From Planctomycetota bacterium (GTDB taxonomy: Bacteria > Planctomycetota > Phycisphaerae > UBA1845): 64,000 nt of DNA. Every line of letters begins with the position of its first letter. The stretch's first letter is position 1. The stretch covers positions 1 through 64,000 of the forward strand of contig JAKQDH010000178.1 in the NCBI GenBank assembly GCA_029558835.1. The letters are read 5' to 3'. Shown piece after piece: positions 33,026 through 41,892 of this stretch. The position numbers and the translations under genes are program-made. The notes beneath the pieces were generated by a model. The model did not search any database. It was not told where the DNA came from and saw only the letters and a list, made by a program, of their open reading frames with translations.

Positions 33026-33368
33026 GCTTCGCAAGCTATCACCATTTCGCCAGCCGTCCAGAAGCAGGCCGGGAAGCGGCGACCGCCATACCGAAGCGCC
33101 CCTGTGAATAGATGCCAACGCACTAACGCGATCGCACACTAAGGGGTGTCTTCAGCCTGCTACTCACGTCTGCGCTGCCGCCGCGCAACCGCTTGGCGCG
33201 GGAAGCTGGGGAGACTGGCGGATCAGTCCCGCCTGTGGCAAGCAGCGCGGGGGGACGATATAGTCACAAGGGCCCGCGCACCCACGTGCGGCGGGGTGGG
33301 CAACCCCCGGATACACCCCAATGGGCAGAAGGAAAGCCACAGTTCACCGGCCGCCACGTCGGTTGAGG

Positions 33369-34382
33369 ATGTTGTTCACCTGCGTGGGCCGACGCGTGGA
33401 ACTGGTGCGGGCGTTTCGCCGGGCGGCCGAGAAGCTGGGCATTGCCCTTGAGGTCCACGGCGCCGACGGCAGCAGGCTCGCGCCTGCGCTGTGGCACGTG
33501 GACAGACCGCACCTCGTACCGGCAATCACCTCCGGTAAGTATGAGGAGGCGCTCTTGGGAGTGGTTCGGGCCGCACGGATCAACCTGCTGGTGCCGCTAC
33601 TCGACCACGAGTTGCCGGCAATTTCCGGGGCCGCGGAGCGGTTCGCGGAGCTTGGTTGCACCGCCGTCATCTCGTCGCCGGAGGTCGTTCAGGTCTGCCA
33701 GGACAAACTGGCCACCTATGCCGCGTTGCGGACGGCGGGCATCGACACTCCGACGACCTGGGCCTGGACCGATATCAGCCGGCGGCGTACCCATCGGTTC
33801 CCGTATTTTCTGAAACCGCGGACGGGCAGCGCCAGCATGGGCAACTATGTGGTCCACAACCGCGATGAGCTGATGACGTTCGGGCGGCGCGTGCCGGACG
33901 CCATCGTGCAGGAGTTCGTGCCGGGCATCGAGCATACGCTCGACGTCTACACCGGCTTCGATGGTCGGCCGCGTTGCGTGGTGCCGCGGCGCCGACTGGA
34001 AGTGCGTACCGGCGAGGTGAGCAAGGGGCTCGTGGTCAAGGACCGGCGCATCATGGCCGTGGGGCATGAGGTGGCCCGTATGCTGCGCGACGGGCGCGGC
34101 GTGTTGACCGTGCAGTGCATCCTGACGCCGCAGGACCGCATCCGGGTGATCGAGATCAACCCGCGTTTCGGGGGCGGCGCGCCGCTGTCCATCCATGCCG
34201 GTGCAGACTTTCCCCGATGGATCCTGGCGGAATCGCTGGGGCGGCGGGTGCGCATTGCGCCGGAGGGGTTCCGCGACGACGTGGCGATGTTGCGCTTCGA
34301 CGACTCGGTGTTCGTACCGCGGGCGTCCCGCCTGCTGGGCCGCGGCAGTCCCCGCGCGTCGACCCCCTCCCCGACGAAGTGA
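33369..34382 (+). CDS. ATP-grasp domain protein, carbamoyl-phosphate-synthase-like
   Basis: The ~337-residue protein begins MLFTCVGRRVELVRAFRRA, the conserved start of stand-alone carbamoyl-phosphate-synthase large-chain-like ATP-grasp proteins. An ATP-grasp fold follows: KLATYAALRTAGIDTP near 114-129, FPYFLKPRTGSASMGNYVV near 143-161, and the Mg-binding IRVIEINPRFGGGAPLS near 257-273. These enzymes make an acyl-phosphate and join it to an amine or thiol; family members occur in sugar-nucleotide and cell-wall gene sets, but the substrate is not predictable here. I chose ATG 33369 for the family start; ATG 33321 would add 16 basic residues, and neither has a strong ribosome site. A HAD gene follows after 7 bases, so they form an operon. 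Confidence 0.82.
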   Translation: MLFTCVGRRVELVRAFRRAAEKLGIALEVHGADGSRLAPALWHVDRPHLVPAITSGKYEEALLGVVRAARINLLVPLLDHELPAISGAAERFAELGCTAVISSPEVVQVCQDKLATYAALRTAGIDTPTTWAWTDISRRRTHRFPYFLKPRTGSASMGNYVVHNRDELMTFGRRVPDAIVQEFVPGIEHTLDVYTGFDGRPRCVVPRRRLEVRTGEVSKGLVVKDRRIMAVGHEVARMLRDGRGVLTVQCILTPQDRIRVIEINPRFGGGAPLSIHAGADFPRWILAESLGRRVRIAPEGFRDDVAMLRFDDSVFVPRASRLLGRGSPRASTPSPTK

Positions 34383-34389
34383 CACGTCT

Positions 34390-35109
34390 ATGGCACGGAT
34401 GCAGGCGGTCATCTTCGACCTCGACGACACGCTGTACCCGGAGCGGCAGTACGTGCTCGGCGGCTACGCGGCGGTGGCGAGCGCGTTCGCCGACCGGCTC
34501 GGCGATCCGCGCTGTACGCTGGACCATCTGTGCCGTTTGTTCAACACGGAGCACCGGCCACGCGTGTTCAACCGGCTGTTGCTGGAGTCGGGCCTGCCGG
34601 AGGACGCGGAACTGGTCGTCCGCATGATTGCCACCTACCGCGGGCACCGACCGACACTGACGCTGCACGCGGATGCGGAAGCCGTGCTGGCACGGCTGGA
34701 GCGGCGTGTCCCGCTGGGTCTCGTAACGGACGGGCCCGCGGCCGTCCAAGCCGCCAAGATTGAGGCGTTGGGTCTGACTCCCCGCTTCGCGCAGATCGTT
34801 CTCACCGACACCCTCGGTCCAGAGGGCGTGAAGCCCAGCGCCCGGGCGTTTGAGCTGATCGCGCAGCGCCTGGACGTCGAGCACCGTGCCTGCGTACACG
34901 TGGGAGACAACCTGGCGAAGGACTTTCTGGCACCCAACCGGCTCGGCTGGGTCACGGTTCGGGTGCTGCGCCCGGAGGGGGTGCATTGGGGCAAGCCGGC
35001 CCCGCCGGGTGGCGAGCCGCAGCACACGGTGGCCAGCCTGGAGGAGTTGCCACAGCTTCTGCCGGGGTTGCCGTGGAGCGGGGGCACCAGGGGCCTACGC
35101 CGTCCCTGA
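34390..35109 (+). CDS. HAD-superfamily hydrolase, partner of the ATP-grasp protein
   Basis: This 239-residue protein has all four HAD motifs: FDLDDTLYPE at 9-18 (Asp10 and Asp12), LVTDGP near 112-117 with the motif II threonine, KPSARAF near 147-153 for motif III, and HVGDNLAKDFLAPN near 170-183 for motif IV. It belongs to the C1-cap subfamily I group (haloacid dehalogenase, pyrophosphatase and phosphoglycolate phosphatase types). The start ATG 34390 lies 7 bases after the ATP-grasp stop. ATP-grasp/HAD pairs of this type are seen in polysaccharide or nucleotide-sugar loci; a shared substrate is inferred only from coupling. The fliS gene begins 100 bases downstream. Confidence 0.85.
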   Translation: MARMQAVIFDLDDTLYPERQYVLGGYAAVASAFADRLGDPRCTLDHLCRLFNTEHRPRVFNRLLLESGLPEDAELVVRMIATYRGHRPTLTLHADAEAVLARLERRVPLGLVTDGPAAVQAAKIEALGLTPRFAQIVLTDTLGPEGVKPSARAFELIAQRLDVEHRACVHVGDNLAKDFLAPNRLGWVTVRVLRPEGVHWGKPAPPGGEPQHTVASLEELPQLLPGLPWSGGTRGLRRP

Positions 35110-35209
35110 AAGAATGGGTCGGGACGCTTTTCGGCAGGCGGGACAACGCCACGGGGCGCCGGCCACAACGGGGTTTTGGGTCATCCGCACCCCCGAACCG
35201 ACCGATAGT

Positions 35210-35671
35210 ATGGTCGCTATGGACCCGAGCGTGGATAATCCCTATTTGCGAGACGCGGTGCTCACCGCCACGCCGGAGCAACTTCAGCTCATGCTCTACG
35301 ACGGGGCCATTCGTTACGCCTCCCAGGGGCGCGATGCTCTGGAACGGAAGGACCTTGCCGCGTCCTACGAGAAGCTGTCCCGGGCCCAGCGGATCATCAC
35401 GGAGATGCAGGCGGGACTCAAGCCCGAGATCAATCCCGAACTCTGCGGGCGCGTGGCATCCATCTACAACTTTGTCTATCGCCGACTGGTGGATGCGTGC
35501 GTCCAGCGCGACGTGGCCGCCGTGGATGACGCCCTGAAGATCCTCCGCCTGGAACGCGAGACGTGGCAAGTCCTGGTGGATAAGGTGGCGGGCGCGCGCC
35601 AGGCTGGCTGGCAGCCCGGGCAGGACCCCAACCCGGAGGCTGCACCGACGTCCATTTGCGTGGAAGGCTGA
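35210..35671 (+). CDS. fliS: flagellar export chaperone FliS
   Basis: FliS binds the C-terminus of flagellin in the cytoplasm and prevents early polymerisation. The 153-residue protein has the family start NPYLRDAVLTATPEQLQLMLYDGAIRYASQG (about 10-40), then a helical body with AQRIITEMQAGLKPEINPELCGRVASIYNFVYRRLVDA. It is somewhat longer than the typical ~130 residues because of a Pro-rich tail. ATG 35210 and ATG 35219 are both possible and neither has a clear ribosome site. No other flagellar gene lies in the window. Planctomycetes often scatter their flagellar genes, so an isolated fliS is not alarming. Confidence 0.88.
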   Translation: MVAMDPSVDNPYLRDAVLTATPEQLQLMLYDGAIRYASQGRDALERKDLAASYEKLSRAQRIITEMQAGLKPEINPELCGRVASIYNFVYRRLVDACVQRDVAAVDDALKILRLERETWQVLVDKVAGARQAGWQPGQDPNPEAAPTSICVEG

Positions 35672-35898
35672 TCCTTGTCCTCAGTGCGGGGAAGAGCGTT
35701 GAGGGTGGGCGAGGCCGGGACGGTGCTGGACAGAAGTGGACGCTTGCTGTCGGGTAGTCATCACCGCCGTGACGTGCCGGGGCCCTCGCTTCGCGTCGTG
35801 TGGCTGGTGGACGCGAGGGGCAACCTGAGTGTAAACGAGGGGCGGACGCGCTCGGGCCTGCCGGCCACGCACCCTGCGGCCCTCTACAGCCGGTCTGC

Positions 35899-35927
35899 TT
35901 GCCCCTCGCCGCCGGTACGCCTATAGT
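35899..35927 (+). promoter_or_regulatory. sigma-70-like promoter for the TPR protein gene
   Basis: TTGCCC at 35899-35904 and TATAGT at 35922-35927 have a 17-base spacer. The TPR gene, with a strong TGGAGG ribosome site, begins 36 bases downstream. Confidence 0.6.
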
Positions 35928-35962
35928 GACGACGGGCATCGGTGCGGTCTGGAGGCCTCCAC

Positions 35963-37087
35963 ATGGTCAATCGTTTCTGGCTCCCCAAGCTGCTTTGTCT
36001 GCTTGTCGGCGTTGGGTCGGCGTGGGCGCAGGCGCCCACGGCCACCCGCCCCGCAGCGGCTGGCACGCCGGATCCGGCGCTCGAGGACACGCTGCGGCAG
36101 GCCGTTCGCGCCTTGAACGACGCGGACGATGCCATCGATCCCGCCGCTGCTCAGGCTGCCCTGGATGAAGCCCAGCGTCTCACGGAGCGCATCCGGAGCA
36201 GCGCTCCGGAGAATGACTGGTTGCTGTACCTACAGGGTCGCCTGCTGGCGGCCGCGGGTCGCCGGAGCGAAGCGGCAGACAACCTGAACAGGTTTGTGGA
36301 AACCCGCGCGGGACGCAGCGAATGGTCCGCCTACCGCGCGCTGGGGGATCTGTACGTGGAAGGCTTCGCTACGCTCGCCCAGTCAAGGTACCGGCAGGCG
36401 GCGACTTTGAAGCCCAATGAACCGACCGTGCTGCACGGATTGGCGCGCTGTGCGCTGAAACTCGGTGACTACGCCGGCGCCGTGAAGCACGCCGAGGCGG
36501 CCGTACAGGCCAGCGGGAGCCGCGACGTCAGGTACATGGCGTTCCTGACGGAGGCCTACTTGCGGTCCGGTTCCATCCAACAGGCGTATAATCAGGCAGC
36601 GGCCACCGTTGAGCGGGCGTGGCAGGACGTGCGGAACTTTCCGGGCGTCCGGGCACGCGTGCAGTTGCTGGACTCCCAGTTCCAACTGGTGCAGGAGATC
36701 CTCGGCCGGCAGATTGAGGAGACCCCGCGGAACCCTGAGTTCTACCGCCTGGCGGGGCATTGGCTGCGCGAGCGCGCCAAGATCGCCCAGATGCTGGGTC
36801 TCTGCGACGCGCTGCTGATGCTGGAACTCGGCATCCAACAATCCGGTCAGAAACCCACCGCGGACCTGTTGGCCGAGTACGCCGTCGTGCTGGCCGAGCT
36901 GGGCCGCACCGACGACGCCGCCAAGGCCTACGCGCAGATTTACTCCATCGACCCCAATCACCCGGCGTTGCGCAGCGTCCCCGACGGCATCACCCCCGCT
37001 CCCGAAGACGCCCCTCCCGCGGAGCCAACGCCGCCTCCGAGCGCCGTGGAGCCCAGCCCGCCGCCCGCGGACGAACCGCATGAATGA
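35963..37087 (+). CDS. secreted TPR-repeat protein
   Basis: The 374-residue product has a signal peptide (MVNRFWLPKLLCLLVGVGSAWAQA) and then tetratricopeptide-like helical repeats. The clearest are around 85-120 (WLLYLQGRLLAAAGRRSEAAD), 150-185 (PTVLHGLARCALKLGDYAGAVKHAE) and 295-330 (LLAEYAVVLAELGRTDDAAKAYAQIYSIDPNHP). It ends in a Pro/Glu-rich tail. ATG 35963 is preferred over the frame-opening GTG 35942 because TGGAGG lies 7 bases ahead of it. Such proteins are scaffolds in the periplasm or outer envelope, and no specific partner is suggested by neighbours. It has its own promoter. Confidence 0.82.
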   Translation: MVNRFWLPKLLCLLVGVGSAWAQAPTATRPAAAGTPDPALEDTLRQAVRALNDADDAIDPAAAQAALDEAQRLTERIRSSAPENDWLLYLQGRLLAAAGRRSEAADNLNRFVETRAGRSEWSAYRALGDLYVEGFATLAQSRYRQAATLKPNEPTVLHGLARCALKLGDYAGAVKHAEAAVQASGSRDVRYMAFLTEAYLRSGSIQQAYNQAAATVERAWQDVRNFPGVRARVQLLDSQFQLVQEILGRQIEETPRNPEFYRLAGHWLRERAKIAQMLGLCDALLMLELGIQQSGQKPTADLLAEYAVVLAELGRTDDAAKAYAQIYSIDPNHPALRSVPDGITPAPEDAPPAEPTPPPSAVEPSPPPADEPHE

Positions 37088-37265
37088 GGCAAGGGGCAAG
37101 AGGAGGTGGCGCGGGCGGCCCGCCCCGCAGACCAGCGGGGGAACCGCGGCTGGACCGTCGGCAAGTGCACAGAGCGAGTCTCGTAGGGCAGGCACTCCCC
37201 GCGCCCAGCCTGCTCGCGTCCCTATCGCCTGCCGCGCCGCGATGGCGACCGGCCGGCTGAGGGCT

Positions 37266-37994
37266 TCAGAACTTCCCGAATAACGGAATGGCCGTGACCG
37301 CGATGCCCCCATCGCGGATCACCCCATAGTCGCACGCTCCGTCGACTGCCCGGTCCCAGTAGTACGCGCCGGAGACGAACTCCAGCACCCCGTCGCTCGG
37401 GTGCCCCAGGCGATCGAAAGTGGCCGGCATCTTCGCCTGCGCCAGCGGCACACGGTGCACAGCTCGAAGCGGCTCGGCCGGCAGCGGTGCCGGGAAGTTC
37501 ACGCTCCAGAAACCGGGTCCCGGCAGAGGCTCATCGGCCAGTTGCCGGATGAGCGTGGCGGCCACCTTGCTGGTGGCCTCCCAGTTCGTCTCCACGCCGT
37601 TACGCACCGCTTGCGAGACCGAAATGCTGTGCACGCCTTGAATGGCGCCCTCTCGGGCGGCCGCGATCGTCCCGGAGTAGTACGTATCCACCCCGGCGTT
37701 CGCCCCGAGGTTGATGCCAGCCACCACCAAGTCGATCGGTTCCGCAATCAACTCGGCGAGCGCCAGACGCACGCAGTCCGCCGGCGTGCCGTCCAGAACG
37801 AAGCACGACCCGTAGAGCTCGTGGTGGCGTCGGTGCACGGCCAGGCCCCGCCGCAGCGTCAGTCGGTGGCTGCAACCGGACTGCTCTGCCATCGGCGCCA
37901 CCACGTGAACGGTGCCCAGCTGGCGCACGGCGGCGAACAGGGCAGCCAGCCCCGGAGCCCCGAAACCGTCATCGTTGGTCATCAGCACGTTCAT
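37266..37994 (-). CDS. surE: 5'/3'-nucleotidase SurE
   Basis: SurE is a metal-dependent phosphatase acting on nucleoside 5'- and 3'-monophosphates. The 242-residue protein starts MNVLMTNDDGFGAPGL with the metal-binding Asp8-Asp9. It continues with VVAPMAEQSGCSHRLTL, where the metal ligand serine is conserved, and LVVAGINLGANAGVDTYYSGTIAAAREGA, the family signature. Length is normal. ATG 37994 is fixed by the NDDG motif. A TATACT -10 lies only 8 bases upstream, so the transcript is probably leaderless. It is convergent with the TPR gene and has no operon partner. Confidence 0.95.
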   Translation of the reverse strand: MNVLMTNDDGFGAPGLAALFAAVRQLGTVHVVAPMAEQSGCSHRLTLRRGLAVHRRHHELYGSCFVLDGTPADCVRLALAELIAEPIDLVVAGINLGANAGVDTYYSGTIAAAREGAIQGVHSISVSQAVRNGVETNWEATSKVAATLIRQLADEPLPGPGFWSVNFPAPLPAEPLRAVHRVPLAQAKMPATFDRLGHPSDGVLEFVSGAYYWDRAVDGACDYGVIRDGGIAVTAIPLFGKF

Positions 37995-38002
37995 CGCGGG
38001 GC

Positions 38003-38031
38003 AGTATAGCGGGCTGCGTTCCGTCTGTCGT
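38003..38031 (-). promoter_or_regulatory. promoter placing a leaderless start at surE
   Basis: On the minus strand TATACT occupies 38008-38003 and ACGACA 38031-38026 with a 17-base spacer. Transcription would begin about at the A of the surE ATG (37994), leaving no room for a ribosome site. Confidence 0.45.
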
Positions 38032-38166
38032 GGTCGTCCTGGAGACGCTTGCCGCGCGCGGCGCCCACCGGTGACGACGCGTCTGAGGTCGGCCGCATCC
38101 GCGACGGCTGCCCTCGACACTCGGTGTCAAGAGGAGCAAGCCCGCGGCTCGCGACGCGAGAACGCT

Positions 38167-38658
38167 CTAGTCGCGTTCGGGAAGGGAGAGGCCGGCGATC
38201 CCAGCCTCGAAGATCACCCGTCCGTCCACGACGCCCTGCGTGCGCGCGGTAATGCGCCGCGAGCGCATCTCACCGAGGACGGACAGGAGATAGAGGCGAG
38301 CGGGGGGCTGAACTGACTCGCGGAACTTGCAGTCATCCACGCCGCCGAAGGCAATGAAGACGTCTCGGGCGGGCTCGTAGGTCAGCTTGGCGAGCAGGGC
38401 GGTCGCCTGCCCGGCCATTTCCAGCATCAGCGCCCCGGGGAAGATCGGCCGCCCCGGCACATGCCCTCGGGCCCACCAGCCGTCGGCACGGACGTTGCCA
38501 TAGGCAACCAGCGTCCGGGCGGCCGCGTCCACGTGACAGATGCCGTCCAGCAACATGAACTCGTAGCGGTGGGGGAGGTACGCGTAGATCTCGGGCTGCG
38601 TGTACCGGACAGCCTGGAGGTCCACGTCGTGCAGATCAACGAGCATCGTGGGTGGCAT
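38167..38658 (-). CDS. FabZ-like 3-hydroxyacyl-ACP dehydratase (hotdog fold)
   Basis: The 163-residue protein has the FabZ catalytic pair. His30 lies in LPHRYEFMLLDGI (28-40) and Glu80 in HVPGRPIFPGALMLEMAGQ (66-84), matching the PHRYPF and HFPGxPxxPGVLxxE blocks. It would dehydrate 3-hydroxyacyl-ACP in fatty-acid synthesis; a related ACP-linked substrate is possible, since planctomycetes carry several FabZ-like genes and this one is not beside lpx or fab genes. ATG 38658 is preferred for the GGAG about 9 bases upstream; ATG 38646 is an in-frame alternative. The histone-like gene lies upstream on the same strand. Confidence 0.87.
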   Translation of the reverse strand: MPPTMLVDLHDVDLQAVRYTQPEIYAYLPHRYEFMLLDGICHVDAAARTLVAYGNVRADGWWARGHVPGRPIFPGALMLEMAGQATALLAKLTYEPARDVFIAFGGVDDCKFRESVQPPARLYLLSVLGEMRSRRITARTQGVVDGRVIFEAGIAGLSLPERD

Positions 38659-38830
38659 GCGGGTTGACTCCGGACACGCCGACCGGCAACGGGGAACCGA
38701 AACGCCTCCCTCCCGGCGGAACGGGGCGCTCAACCGTGTTGGCTGCCCGGCGCGCACGCCAAACCGCGCAGGCACCCACCATGGGGGCAGCAGGGGGCCG
38801 CCAACGTGCCATCGGCCGGCAACGGCAGCA

Positions 38831-39016
38831 TTACGACTGCGTCGTGCTCTCTGCCCGGACTTCCAGGATCTTCTTGCGGACGACCTGGGCGATCTCTTTG
38901 ATGTCCTGCATCGTCTTGCGAACCCGGGTGCCGGCCGCCTTGTTCCCGCCCTGCGCCTTGGCCACGTCCTCAGCCGCCGACTCCACGAGTTCTTTCAGCC
39001 GCTCGTATTCTTCCAT
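38831..39016 (-). CDS. Hc1-type histone H1-like protein
   Basis: This 61-residue, lysine/arginine-rich helical protein reads MEEYERLKELVESAAEDVAK and then GGNKAAGTRVRKTMQDIKEI. It resembles the N-terminal domain of the chlamydial histone H1-like protein Hc1, where the GNKAAxxRVR stretch is the family's most conserved part. Hc1-type proteins bind DNA and compact nucleoids. Planctomycetes commonly keep a short version without the long lysine tail. GGGAG lies about 10 bases ahead of ATG 39016. It stands alone upstream of the FabZ-like gene on the same strand. Confidence 0.75.
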   Translation of the reverse strand: MEEYERLKELVESAAEDVAKAQGGNKAAGTRVRKTMQDIKEIAQVVRKKILEVRAESTTQS

Positions 39017-39586
39017 GATCGGGTCTCTCCCGCAGTTAGACAGGCACCCATGTTCGGCGCGAGAACTCCCGCGCCGCGCTGGGCCTTACCACCGGCCGCG
39101 ATCGCGCGCCTCCAGCCACAGCATGCCTCGGCCCGCACCCAGTCTAGCACGGCACCCGCTACAGGCAAGCGCCGCAGGCCGCTGCAAACCCCGCTGGCGG
39201 GCCAAAGAACGCGGTTTTCGGTAGTCCCAGTGGTCGGCCCCCGTCCGTCGGGAACTTGAATCTTTGGAGAGCCCACCGCCACTGTAGTGCTGGACTGTCC
39301 AAAAGAAATGGTGGCTGACACAAAGCGTAACGCGATAGACTTCGTGGTGTTAGGCGGCCGCAGCGGTGTGGGCTACCCGTTGGGGTACGTCCGCAGGTTG
39401 CCGCGATGGTGTAGGCGCGGCCGAGAGACTTCAGTCCGGGTCCAGCGCACGGACGCCAAGTCGGATGAAGCGGTCGCGGAGCTAGGACCGATAATCATCT
39501 AGACTCTCGCATGGATGCGAGACTTGGGGCATTTGACCTGGGGCGCCGGTTCGCCAGACACCTTACCGGTATGGTCCACGACAGCC
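39017..39586. other. no gene seen between the histone-like gene and the Ig/TPR gene
   Basis: The 570 bases contain short frames on both strands (for example 39287-39502) without ribosome sites or protein-like composition. I find no RNA gene or clear repeat here. Confidence 0.5.
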
Positions 39587-40816
39587 ATGAGTACAGCCAC
39601 GATCGCACGGCATGGATGCCTGTTGTTCTTTCTGGGGATAGGTTACGCGGCGGCCGGGCCGGGTGAGCCGACAGCCGTTCCGTCCCGCGTCCTCGACATC
39701 GAGTACCAAGTCAACCGCGAGGCGGAGCCGCTGGACGCCGTCGAGCTGTGGTACACCCTGGACGACGGTGCATCCTGGCACCTGTACGGCGTGGATGAAG
39801 ATCGGCAGTCCCCGTTCACCTTCACGGCGCCGGCGGAGGGCAAGCACGGGCTGTTCCTGGTGCTCACGAACGCCACGGGCGCTTCGACCGAAACACCCGG
39901 GGCGGATACACGCCCGCACCAATGGGTATACGTCGATTCCACGCCTCCGGTGGTGCAAGTGCTTCCACCGAAGCTGACGTATGCGACGGGGTGGGCGGTG
40001 ATGCAGTTGCGCTGGACGGCCATTGATGCGAACCTTGGGACGCGACCCGTGGACCTTGCCTACCGTCCGCTGCCCGATCAGCGCTGGTGCTCGATAGGCG
40101 ACGAGGCCCTGGCGAACACGGGGCGGTACGATTGGCGCGTGCCGGACGGGCTGAGCGGGGCGCTCGTCGTGCGGGTAACCGTGACGGATCTGGGCGGGCA
40201 CCGGGTTTCGGCGATCTCGGAGGCCGTCGAGGTCGCCAGCCTGAATGCCGCAGCAGCCCAGGTGAAAGGGGGAGCGGACGCGGCAGGGCAGGCGGGCACG
40301 GCAGCCGAGGCGGCCCGGGCCCGGGCCGCCCAACTGTACGCGGAGGGCAAGACGCTGGGTGAACGGGGCGACGACCGGGAGGCGATCCGCCGCCTGCGGG
40401 AAGCGATTCGCCTGGATCCGCAGCACACGGACGCCCTCGACGCACTGGGCTTGATTCTGTTCCGGGTTGGCGATACCGACGGGGCGCTGGATGCCTACAA
40501 GCTGGTGTTGCGGCAGAATCCGGACCGACGCAGCGCGCTGCAGGGTGCGGCCCGGGTGGAGACGGTGCGGCACGATTACCCGTCCGCCACGGCTCGGCTG
40601 CGGCAGATCCTGGGGCAGAACCCCAACGACGTGGAGGTCTGGATGCACCTGGGCGATCTGGCACTGCTGCAAGGGGACGAGCTAACGGCGCGCGAGCACT
40701 ACCTGCGGGCGCTGACGCTTGATCCGTCGGCCACACGCGTGATCGCCGACACGCGCAAGCGGTTTGAGCTGCTCGATGAAGTGAGCCGCACCTACCGCAG
40801 ACCGGGAACGCCCTGA
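39587..40816 (+). CDS. secreted protein with Ig-like domains and C-terminal TPRs
   Basis: Starting at ATG 39587 the 409-residue product has a signal peptide (ARHGCLLFFLGIGYAAAG). Two beta-rich stretches follow, resembling bacterial Ig/FN3 folds: about 25-125, with VELWYTLDDGASWHLYGVDED and FVLTNATG-like FLVLTNATG, and 125-225, with PPVVQVLPPKLTYATGWAVMQLRW. TPR units occupy about 255-395 (EGKTLGERGDDREAIRRLREAIRLDP, LGLILFRVGDTDGALDAYKLVLRQNP and GDLALLQGDELTAREHYLRALTLDP). The frame is open from 39515, but the stretch before ATG 39587 is not signal-like. It ends one base before holA, so the two genes are co-transcribed. The link with a replication gene may be only positional. The function is unknown. 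Confidence 0.8.
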   Translation: MSTATIARHGCLLFFLGIGYAAAGPGEPTAVPSRVLDIEYQVNREAEPLDAVELWYTLDDGASWHLYGVDEDRQSPFTFTAPAEGKHGLFLVLTNATGASTETPGADTRPHQWVYVDSTPPVVQVLPPKLTYATGWAVMQLRWTAIDANLGTRPVDLAYRPLPDQRWCSIGDEALANTGRYDWRVPDGLSGALVVRVTVTDLGGHRVSAISEAVEVASLNAAAAQVKGGADAAGQAGTAAEAARARAAQLYAEGKTLGERGDDREAIRRLREAIRLDPQHTDALDALGLILFRVGDTDGALDAYKLVLRQNPDRRSALQGAARVETVRHDYPSATARLRQILGQNPNDVEVWMHLGDLALLQGDELTAREHYLRALTLDPSATRVIADTRKRFELLDEVSRTYRRPGTP

Positions 40817-40817
40817 G

Positions 40818-41828
40818 ATGCCCACCGCACGAACCAGCCCGGACCTGAAAGCCGTCTATGCCATCGTTGGCGCGGACCGCTTCCTTCGTCAGGAAGCCCT
40901 GAACGCGCTGCTGGCGCAGGCCCCACCGGGGGTTGCAGGCCTGGAGCCCAGTCGTTTCGATGGCACGGAGGCCGAACTCGCTGAGGTGCTGGATGAGGTG
41001 CGCACGCTGCCGCTGCTGGGCGGTCGGCGCGTGGTGATCGTCGATGACGCGGACGCCTTCATCAGCGCGCACCGTGCGGCCATGGAACGTTACTGCGAGT
41101 CACCTTCGCCGGCAGGCTGCCTGATCCTCGTTTGCGACAGTCTGGGCAGGAACACGCGCCTCCACAGGATCATCACCCAGCGGTATCAGCTTATTGCCTG
41201 TGAGCCGCTCAAGGGGGGGGCACTGCCCGGCTGGCTGAGCGAACGAGCCACGCGGGTCTACGGCAAACGTCTGGAGCGCGCGGCGAATGCGCTGTTGCTG
41301 GAGCAGGTGGGTAGCGCACCGGGCTTGCTGGACGCGGAACTTGCCAAGCTTGCGGTGTACGTCGGCGCCCGGCCGGAGATCGTGGCGGCGGACGTCGAGG
41401 CGTTGGTCGGTCAGCAGCGTGAGGAACTGGTTTTTCGCGTGGTGGACGCCATGACCGGCGGCGACGTGGCGCAGGCGTTGCGCTGTTGGGAGCAGGTGTT
41501 GGCGACGGACCGGGCGGCCGAGGCCCGGGCCGTGGGCGGACTGGCGTATGCAATCCGTCGCTTGCGCCAGGCCCATCGGGACCGGCAACGCGGGGCCTCC
41601 TGGTACGAGTTGGGGAGGCTCCTGTTCACCAACGACGAGGGCGCCCGGCGGATGCTGGCGAGCACTTCGGAGGCGGTCCTGGAGGCGCAACTGGCGGAAC
41701 TGCTCGAAGCGGACGTGGCTGTCAAGACGGGTCTGAGCACGGCGGCCAGCGTGGTGGAGAAGTTCATCGTGAGGCACACGTTCGGGGGCAAGGAGGCGGG
41801 GCCCGCGCGGCGCGTCCGCGCCCGCTGA
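40818..41828 (+). CDS. holA: DNA polymerase III delta subunit
   Basis: HolA is the clamp-loader subunit that opens the sliding clamp. The 336-residue protein shows the family pattern: AIVGADRFLRQEALNAL (15-31), a short RFDG..AELAEVLDEVRTLPLLGGRRVVIVDDADAFI segment (about 52-90), LGRNTRLHRIITQRYQLIACEPL (about 109-131), and a helical third domain with LLDAELAKLAVYVGARPEIVAADVEALV. As usual for delta it lacks Walker motifs. Length is normal. ATG 40818 begins one base after the preceding stop. Confidence 0.92.
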   Translation: MPTARTSPDLKAVYAIVGADRFLRQEALNALLAQAPPGVAGLEPSRFDGTEAELAEVLDEVRTLPLLGGRRVVIVDDADAFISAHRAAMERYCESPSPAGCLILVCDSLGRNTRLHRIITQRYQLIACEPLKGGALPGWLSERATRVYGKRLERAANALLLEQVGSAPGLLDAELAKLAVYVGARPEIVAADVEALVGQQREELVFRVVDAMTGGDVAQALRCWEQVLATDRAAEARAVGGLAYAIRRLRQAHRDRQRGASWYELGRLLFTNDEGARRMLASTSEAVLEAQLAELLEADVAVKTGLSTAASVVEKFIVRHTFGGKEAGPARRVRAR

Positions 41829-41892
41829 GGACCGGCCGAAGGGGCGACAGCGCGAGGGGATGGGTACGGCAAGGTAGCAAAGGCACACGACC

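Noticed and set aside
35675..35926. 83-codon frame just after fliS
   Set aside because: Starts 4 bases after the fliS stop but has low-complexity composition and runs into the promoter of the next gene.
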